Source: Ktedonobacteraceae bacterium (GTDB taxonomy: Bacteria; Chloroflexota; Ktedonobacteria; Ktedonobacterales; Ktedonobacteraceae). From it: DNA of 5,166 nt. This document shows positions 1 to 3,880 of this stretch, one piece after another. Location of the stretch: NCBI GenBank assembly GCA_017354095.1, contig JAFMRP010000449.1:1-5166 (forward strand), given 5' to 3'. A model generated the notes under the pieces. It did no database searches, was not told the DNA's origin, and saw nothing but the letters and a program-made list of their open reading frames with translations. Position 1 is the first letter of the stretch; the number at the start of each line of letters is the position of its first letter. The position numbers and the translations under genes are program-made.

Positions 1-917
1 CATCCACGCCCTCCCACGATGAAGAGGCTATCCCACATCTATCCATCGATAGCATTATTCCTAATCCTCGCCAGCCACGCCGGCCTTTCAGCGAGAATGA
101 TCCAAAGCTCCTCGAATTGAGCTCCTCCATCAAAGAACATGGCCTGCTACAACCTATTGTGGTAACACACCTGGATAGCGCGCTCAAGGAAAATAAAAGA
201 TCCGCCGATGCCTGGTTCTCCGATGAACCCGTCGAACCAGCAGCTACTACCGGGGTGCAGTATCAGATCATTGCCGGCGAACGCCGCTGGCGAGCGGCTC
301 GCCTGGCTGGCCTGACAAAAGTACCGGCGGTAATCAAAGATGTCAATGCACGACAGATGCTGGAACTGGCCCTGATCGAGAATATCCAGCGCGCCGACCT
401 CAACCCCATCGAAGAAGCGCTGGCTTACCAGGCCCTGACTCAGGATTTTAACCTGACTCAGGATATGGTTGCTAAACAGGTGGGCAAGGATCGCTCCACT
501 ATCAGTAATTCACTACGCCTCCTGCAACTGGCCCCTAAAGTGCGTGACGCCTTAATCAATCAGTCTGAATGCTTTAGCGAAGGACATGCACGCGTGCTGA
601 TTGGCATCACTCGCGAGGAGGATCAGATTATGGCGATGGAAAAGATCATCGCCATGGGCCTCACAGTACGCCAGGCTGAAGAACTGGCGGCACGCATTAA
701 AGGCTCCGAAAATGTTGAGGCCGCCATTCAAGAAATCACTGCCCCCCCACATCGTTCACCCGAACTGGATGAGTGGGAATCCCATTTTCGCGAAGCCCTG
801 TGCGTCAAAGTCGATCTGAAGTGCAATAAAAAAGGCAAGGGAACTCTGGTTCTGCATTTTAATAATCAGGAAGAATTAGATACCCTGTATGATCGCCTGG
901 TAAAAGGTCAGGAGTAA
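1..917 (+). CDS. parB: ParB/Spo0J-family chromosome partition protein, 5'-truncated by the window
   Basis: ParB proteins load at parS sites as CTP-dependent DNA clamps and work with the ATPase ParA in chromosome segregation. The reading frame is open from base 3 to the TAA at 915-917, giving 304 visible residues. A TTG at 117 is an internal leucine, because typical ParB N-terminal sequence (IDSIIPNPRQPR, then SSIKEHGLLQPIVV) lies upstream and across it. In visible numbering, the CTP-binding box GERRWRAA is at 92-99, the ENIQRADLNPIEEA box at about 126-140, and the DNA-binding helix-turn-helix at about 151-176 (DMVAKQVGKDRSTISNSL). A C-terminal dimerisation-like segment lies at about 255-302. 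Between the LLQPIVV box and GERRWRAA there are about 33 residues (55-87), where family members usually have far fewer. parA is probably just upstream (inferred). Family assignment is secure; a plasmid-type or nucleoid-occlusion paralogue cannot be excluded. Confidence 0.93.
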   Translation, partial: STPSHDEEAIPHLSIDSIIPNPRQPRRPFSENDPKLLELSSSIKEHGLLQPIVVTHLDSALKENKRSADAWFSDEPVEPAATTGVQYQIIAGERRWRAARLAGLTKVPAVIKDVNARQMLELALIENIQRADLNPIEEALAYQALTQDFNLTQDMVAKQVGKDRSTISNSLRLLQLAPKVRDALINQSECFSEGHARVLIGITREEDQIMAMEKIIAMGLTVRQAEELAARIKGSENVEAAIQEITAPPHRSPELDEWESHFREALCVKVDLKCNKKGKGTLVLHFNNQEELDTLYDRLVKGQE

Positions 918-941
918 TACCAGCACTGGCGAACATCAGCC

Positions 942-955
942 AGGAGAGGAGGAGG
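942..955 (+). promoter_or_regulatory. Strong Shine-Dalgarno sequence of the DinB-like gene
   Basis: A purine run, AGGAGAGGAGGAGG, ends 5 nt before the ATG at 961. It contains two overlapping near-perfect anti-16S matches, which fixes the start codon and predicts efficient initiation independent of upstream parB translation. Confidence 0.85.
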
Positions 956-960
956 ACGTT

Positions 961-1437
961 ATGGCCGAGGGCTCCTTTGAGAAGGTACGACGCAAGCTGG
1001 TTGCCGCTCGCATCGAATTTTTGGCCCGGCTGGCCGACTTCGATGACAACGAATTGCAACAACTTGCTCCAGGCGAACAATGGACACCCCTGCAGCTGGC
1101 CTTGCATATTGCTATCGCCGAGAAACTGGCCTTAGAACAGTTTCAGCGCGTGCAAAATGAAGACAATCCCCTGATCATGAATATTGGGATCGAAGCGCCA
1201 CGCCTGACCGAACTGGCTCAAACCACCTCGCTGCAGGCTGTGCTGGCAATGATGGAGTCACAACGTACCACCCTCTTTGCCTTCCTCTCCCAACTACCTC
1301 CCGAGGCCTGGGAACGACCCCTGCGCCACGAAGAATGGGGCCAGTTGAAGTTTTATCAGGCCGTCAATGTGCTGCCCATACACGAACGCCAGCATGTACA
1401 GCAACTGGAAACGATCAAGGCTCGCTTGAACCAGTAA
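961..1437 (+). CDS. DinB-fold (DinB_2-like) putative metalloprotein, 158 aa
   Basis: This looks like a member of the DinB/YfiT-like four-helix-bundle superfamily, cytosolic proteins that usually bind a divalent metal through three histidines. Some members are thiol-dependent transferases; most are uncharacterised. The pattern is visible here: a WTPLQLALHI motif with His49 on helix 2, and a late IHERQHVQQL motif with His141 and His145, the HxxxH pair typical of the last helix. The length of 158 residues is normal for the family, and there is no signal peptide or membrane segment. The ATG is supported by the purine-rich ribosome binding site just upstream. The gene starts 43 nt after parB on the same strand with no terminator between them, so co-transcription is likely. 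The substrate cannot be predicted. Despite the family name it is unrelated to DinB DNA polymerase IV. Confidence 0.82.
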   Translation: MAEGSFEKVRRKLVAARIEFLARLADFDDNELQQLAPGEQWTPLQLALHIAIAEKLALEQFQRVQNEDNPLIMNIGIEAPRLTELAQTTSLQAVLAMMESQRTTLFAFLSQLPPEAWERPLRHEEWGQLKFYQAVNVLPIHERQHVQQLETIKARLNQ

Positions 1438-1519
1438 ACACCAGCCCATGATCTTGCCACTTGTTTGTCCCGCGTTCTCTCTTTTTCTGCTGACAATCAG
1501 TATCGCTATGCGAGAAAGC

Positions 1520-1524
1520 AGGAG
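1520..1524 (+). promoter_or_regulatory. Ribosome binding site that decides the start of the 78-aa ORF
   Basis: AGGAG lies 9 nt before a GTG codon at 1534. The longer frame beginning with TTG at 1465 has no comparable site, so the GTG start is preferred. Confidence 0.6.
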
Positions 1525-1533
1525 CACCACCCC

Positions 1534-1770
1534 GTGAATGAAATAGACGCCAGCCTCGTCGCGGGAGCCATCCGGCGGATGGCTCCCCACACCATCACCG
1601 TTGAAGCAATCGAACTGCATCCCCAGACTCACCAGCTTGGCGTGAAGTGCCGCTACCATGGCCCCACTTTCCAGCAAGATCAAGACCTCTTCTTACACGG
1701 CATGCAGCTCTGGATCACCAGCCGATTTGCCTGGTCCCGACTGCGCAAACTACTGCTGAAAAAAGCGTGA
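1534..1770 (+). CDS. Small protein of unknown function, 78 aa
   Basis: I do not recognise a family. Starting from the GTG with an AGGAG at 9 nt, the product is 78 residues. A TTG at 1465 would add 23 residues but has no ribosome binding site. Codon use is GC-rich at third positions like its neighbours, which argues that the frame is real. The protein has a mixed N-terminal part with a probable beta strand (about 21-27, TITVEAIEL) and a second (about 33-41). It ends in a basic, amphipathic, helix-like tail rich in Trp, Arg, Leu and Lys (about 55-78, WITSRFAWSRLRKLLLKKA), which could contact nucleic acid or a membrane surface (inference). No cysteine pairs, signal peptide or transmembrane helix is seen. 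It lies 96 nt after the DinB-like gene on the same strand, possibly the last gene of a parB transcript. A perfect inverted repeat falls inside its codons 10-18. Confidence 0.6.
   Translation: MNEIDASLVAGAIRRMAPHTITVEAIELHPQTHQLGVKCRYHGPTFQQDQDLFLHGMQLWITSRFAWSRLRKLLLKKA
1563..1587. repeat. Perfect 11-bp inverted repeat inside the 78-aa gene
   Basis: GGGAGCCATCC (1563-1573) is followed by a 3-nt GGC loop and its exact reverse complement GGATGGCTCCC (1577-1587). As RNA it would form a GC-rich 11-bp hairpin about 30 nt after the start codon. No T-run follows, so it is not an intrinsic terminator. It may be an mRNA stem-loop or, as DNA, a dyad operator. Confidence 0.85.
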
Positions 1771-1848
1771 ACCTTCCTCAATTCAAAATACACCGCTCCC
1801 ACAAAGCCTCCGCGAGCGATGATCCCCACCCAGAAAACTATGCATAGC

Positions 1849-1877
1849 GAGACAAAGGTTTACAGTTGTGGTATACT
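1849..1877 (+). promoter_or_regulatory. Predicted extended -10 promoter of the zinc-ribbon gene
   Basis: A TATACT box at 1872-1877 is preceded by TG one base upstream (TGGTATACT), forming an extended -10. A partial -35, GAGACA (4 of 6 to TTGACA), sits at 1849-1854 with a 17-bp spacer. Transcription would begin near 1884, leaving a leader of about 60 nt before the ATG at 1943. This makes an upstream in-frame GTG at 1868 an unlikely start, since it would fall within the promoter. Confidence 0.55.
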
Positions 1878-1942
1878 ACGTAATTATTATTGTCGGGTTT
1901 GTGTATGGATGTCACTCGTTGGGAGGGAGTGTATTCGCTATT

Positions 1943-2143
1943 ATGAAAAAATTATTAAAAAAATGTGCGGTTTGTGGAAGACCCAGTACGGCTCTGAAAG
2001 AAGTGCTCGATTCAAACAGCACTTCACGTACGGCTCGCCGGGTCTGTACGCAATGCTATAGGGCAAAACAGTTCTGTCCCGCGCCCTATGGTGTTACTGA
2101 AGGGATTGATCCTTTTCCCGAACTGATGCATATCAAATGGTAG
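1943..2143 (+). CDS. Small zinc-ribbon protein of unknown function, 66 aa
   Basis: I do not recognise a named family. The 66-residue product begins MKKLLKKCAVCG and carries two CxxC knuckles, Cys8/Cys11 and Cys35/Cys38 (CTQC), spaced 23 residues apart as in a treble-clef or zinc-ribbon fold that binds one structural Zn. A fifth cysteine, Cys45, follows in a KQFCP segment. The N-terminus and the stretch between the knuckles are basic (RTARR), suggesting nucleic-acid or ribosome contact (inference); the tail is more acidic and proline-rich. The ATG at 1943 has an AGGGAG-like element about 13 nt upstream, which is longer than ideal. A GTG at 1868 would add 25 hydrophobic residues but overlaps the predicted promoter. 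Its own promoter and a strong terminator indicate a monocistronic unit. The early codons are AT-rich (several AAA and TTA), unlike its neighbours. Confidence 0.68.
   Translation: MKKLLKKCAVCGRPSTALKEVLDSNSTSRTARRVCTQCYRAKQFCPAPYGVTEGIDPFPELMHIKW
1980..2044. repeat. Nested inverted and direct repeats within the zinc-ribbon gene
   Basis: GAAGTGCT (2000-2007) and AGCACTTC (2018-2025) form a perfect 8-bp stem with a 10-nt loop. They are flanked by a 9-bp direct repeat, GTACGGCTC, at 1986-1994 and 2028-2036, and by an outer complementary pair, GACCC (1980-1984) and GGGTC (2040-2044). The structure lies between the two CxxC-coding segments. Confidence 0.6.
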
Positions 2144-2157
2144 AACGGACTTATCAC

Positions 2158-2190
2158 AATGGCCCTGGAGATCCAGGGCCATTATTTTTT
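2158..2190 (+). terminator. Rho-independent terminator after the zinc-ribbon gene
   Basis: AATGGCCCTGG (2158-2168), the loop AGAT, and the exact complement CCAGGGCCATT (2173-2183) form an 11-bp stem followed by six T (2185-2190). It starts 14 nt after the TAG of the 66-aa gene. The - strand reading of the same hairpin lacks a U-run, so it should terminate rightward transcription much better than transcripts of the convergent HD-domain gene. Confidence 0.92.
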
Positions 2191-2204
2191 CTCTGTCTCT
2201 GAAC

Positions 2205-2873
2205 CTATACCGGCTCTAGCTCGTGCTTGAGCTCGTCCAGATACGTCTGCATAAAGCCCGTGCGCCGCTTCGCCAGCATACGCCCGCTCTCAGTTGCCAT
2301 CGTTTCACCCAGCTTGAGCAGCTTGCAATAGAAATGATCGAGCATATAGCGCCGGTCGTCCGGCTCGTGGCGCTCCGCGAAAGGATCCTCAGGATGATAA
2401 GAGCGTGTCTCCGCACCGCGCCTGACCATCCCGGTCTGCGCCCAACGCAATACACCAATCGCGCCTAACCCGTCGAGCCGATCGGCATCACGCACTACCA
2501 TGGCCTCCAATGTGCGCGGCTCAACCCCCCGGCTGAAACTGTGCGCAATAATAGCATGGAGAATCGCCTCCCGCTGCTCCTCCGCCACTCCATAACCACA
2601 CAACAGTTCCCTAGCCAGCTCCACCGAGAGGTCAGCGTGATGCGCGTGCGACCCACCCCGCTGCCCTTCCACTGCGGCCCGCCCCAGATCATGCAGCAGC
2701 GCCGCCATACCAACGATAAACCTGTCTGCTCCCTCCTTCTCCGCGATATACAGCGCCAGTTGATACACGCGCTGCACATGCTCCCAGCCATGTGCCAGGT
2801 CATCTACGCCGCTGAAACGACGTTGCACCTCCTCCTGTGCCTCTGCGAGGATGTGGGACTCTCTCAAGCTCAT
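2205..2873 (-). CDS. HD-domain phosphohydrolase, YedJ-like, 222 aa
   Basis: Cytosolic HD-superfamily proteins hydrolyse phosphate esters or nucleotides using a metal centre; the physiological substrate of this subgroup is largely unknown. Motifs in order: HGWEHVQRV with His28 and His32, the defining LLHDLGR with His61-Asp62, a histidine cluster GGSHAHHADLS (His76, His78, His79), His106 and His111 in LHAIIAHS, and VVRDADRLDGLGAIG with Asp129 and Asp131. The DADRLDxxGAIG block is characteristic of the E. coli YedJ type. Total length of 222 aa agrees with that group, so it appears intact with all metal ligands present. The ATG has a GAAAGGA element 14 nt upstream, somewhat far. The gene is divergent from the response regulator with a 226-bp shared upstream region, and convergent with the zinc-ribbon gene. 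The family call is firm; the substrate is not predictable. Confidence 0.9.
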   Translation of the reverse strand: MSLRESHILAEAQEEVQRRFSGVDDLAHGWEHVQRVYQLALYIAEKEGADRFIVGMAALLHDLGRAAVEGQRGGSHAHHADLSVELARELLCGYGVAEEQREAILHAIIAHSFSRGVEPRTLEAMVVRDADRLDGLGAIGVLRWAQTGMVRRGAETRSYHPEDPFAERHEPDDRRYMLDHFYCKLLKLGETMATESGRMLAKRRTGFMQTYLDELKHELEPV

Positions 2874-2902
2874 AAATTGAAAAATAATCCTTTCAACTCG
2901 TG

Positions 2903-2908
2903 CTTATA
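2903..2908 (-). promoter_or_regulatory. Candidate -10 box for the HD-domain gene
   Basis: On the - strand this reads TATAAG (5 of 6 to TATAAT), which would start transcription about 22 nt before the ATG and include the GAAAGGA element at 2888-2894. No convincing -35 box lies 16-18 bp upstream, so the call is weak. Confidence 0.35.
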
Positions 2909-2963
2909 CTAATACTGATTGCAAGAAAATCACCCACCTGGGCGATGTGTCAATTCGCTCGCT

Positions 2964-2972
2964 TGCTATACT
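2964..2972 (+). promoter_or_regulatory. Candidate extended -10 promoter of the response regulator
   Basis: TGCTATACT is an extended -10 (TGN then TATACT at 2967-2972). No good -35 box is present 17 bp upstream, which extended -10 promoters tolerate. A start near 2979 would give a leader of about 120 nt before the ATG at 3100. The same TGNTATACTA string appears before the zinc-ribbon gene. Confidence 0.45.
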
Positions 2973-3070
2973 AGATACAGGGGTGTGGGGCCCCTCCTGT
3001 TCCCCCCTTCTCGCCACTGCGTAGTTGGCCCGAAGGCGCGACGGATGGTCCCCGAAAAAACTTCTTTTCC

Positions 3071-3094
3071 CCTTTTACCCGTCAGGGAAAGGAG
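3071..3094 (+). promoter_or_regulatory. Shine-Dalgarno of the response regulator inside a possible hairpin
   Basis: AAAGGAG (3088-3094) sits 5 nt before the ATG at 3100 and fixes the start. The preceding CCTTT (3071-3075) and CCC (3078-3080) can pair with GGGAAAGG (3085-3092), leaving a 2-nt bulge and a GTCA loop. An alternative fold uses the pyrimidine tract at 3062-3071. Either would cover the ribosome binding site. Confidence 0.5.
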
Positions 3095-3099
3095 TTGTT

Positions 3100-3867
3100 A
3101 TGCGACACGCACAAAGAAACCACGGCCAGTATACCACAGTCACTGCTTCGTTGGCCGCACAATCAGAACAACATGGCTCCGCTCTATTTGATCGCACTGC
3201 CAATGTCTCCACCGACACTATCAGTGTGCTGCTGGTGGATGACCATGCGCTGATTCGCGAAGGCCTGCGCCATCTCTTCTCACTGGAGCACGATATTCGC
3301 GTCGATGACGAGGCGGAAAATGGTTTTGAGGCTCTGCGCAAGGTACGACTACTACAGCCCGACGTGGTCCTGATGGATATCCATATGCCGGTGGTGGATG
3401 GCGTGGCCGTAACACGACAGATCACTACAGAATATCCCTCTGTCTCCGTAATTATGTTAACCATGTACTGCCAGCAACAACAGATGCTGCAGGCTCTCAA
3501 AAATGGCGCGCGTGGCTACCTGCTCAAAACAGCTTCGGTAAAAGAGGTGGCACACGCCATCCGCACGGTCGCGAGCGGCGGCATGTATGTTGCACCAGGC
3601 ATGACAGAAGCTATCGTGGGAGAGCTACGCCGCCTCTCGGAAGGCAATACCCAGAATACTGAAGAACTTTCAGAGAAAGAGATCGAGATTGTACGCTATG
3701 TAGCTGCAGGCATGAGCAATAAAGAGATTGCAGATCGGCTCTCTTACTCTGAAAAGACGGTGAAGAACTATCTCTCGGTGATCTTTCAGAAACTCCATCT
3801 GCGTGATCGTACACAGGTGGCCATCTTTGCGCTGCGGCATGGCCTGCTTCCTTATGAAGAACTCTAA
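3100..3867 (+). CDS. NarL/FixJ-family two-component response regulator, 255 aa
   Basis: Cytosolic transcription factor, expected to be switched by phosphotransfer from a histidine kinase. From the ATG at 3100 (AAAGGAG at 5 nt) the product has a 40-residue N-terminal extension without recognisable domain. The receiver domain follows at about 41-160: acidic pocket Asp47-Asp48 (VLLVDDH), phospho-acceptor Asp93 (LMDIHMP), switch Thr121 (MLTMY) and Lys143 (YLLKTAS), so all catalytic residues are present. The LuxR-type helix-turn-helix lies at about 189-250, with SEKEIEIVRYVAAGMSNKEI and the recognition helix around SEKTVKNYLSVIFQKL. An in-frame codon at 3025 would add 25 residues but has no ribosome binding site and codes an atypical basic stretch. 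The next in-frame Met is inside the receiver, so the extension is probably translated. It is convergent with the kinase gene, 13 bp between stops, with no terminator visible. A sensor partner is not proven. Confidence 0.93.
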   Translation: MRHAQRNHGQYTTVTASLAAQSEQHGSALFDRTANVSTDTISVLLVDDHALIREGLRHLFSLEHDIRVDDEAENGFEALRKVRLLQPDVVLMDIHMPVVDGVAVTRQITTEYPSVSVIMLTMYCQQQQMLQALKNGARGYLLKTASVKEVAHAIRTVASGGMYVAPGMTEAIVGELRRLSEGNTQNTEELSEKEIEIVRYVAAGMSNKEIADRLSYSEKTVKNYLSVIFQKLHLRDRTQVAIFALRHGLLPYEEL

Positions 3868-3880
3868 CACACCTGTACCA

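Noticed and set aside
117..917. ParB starting at the TTG at 117 as a complete 266-aa protein
   Set aside because: Conserved ParB N-terminal sequence is encoded in frame upstream of it, back to the window edge, so the TTG is an internal leucine.
1868..1942. N-terminal extension of the zinc-ribbon protein from a GTG at 1868 (hydrophobic leader)
   Set aside because: The GTG overlaps the predicted extended -10 box and has no ribosome binding site; the ATG at 1943 better fits the zinc-ribbon protein.
2000..2025. tRNA-like stem with a GATTCAAAC loop
   Set aside because: The 8-bp stem and 10-nt loop do not fit a T-arm, and no acceptor, D or anticodon arm is found around it. It lies inside a coding sequence.
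2015..2036. Possible parS site (CTTCACGTACGG)
   Set aside because: Only one half resembles the parS consensus TGTTTCACGTGAAACA. The other half does not match, and the segment is part of the zinc-ribbon coding repeats.
2541..2912. Long + strand frame opposite the HD-domain gene
   Set aside because: Shadow frame: the - strand encodes a complete HD phosphohydrolase with all motifs, while this frame has no recognisable domain or ribosome binding site.
2919..3191. 90-aa + strand frame in the leader of the response regulator
   Set aside because: Low-complexity product with no ribosome binding site; it spans the promoter and leader and overlaps the regulator start in another frame.
3868..3880. Bidirectional terminator between the convergent regulator and kinase
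   Set aside because: The 13-bp gap and its flanks contain no stem with a T-run on either strand.
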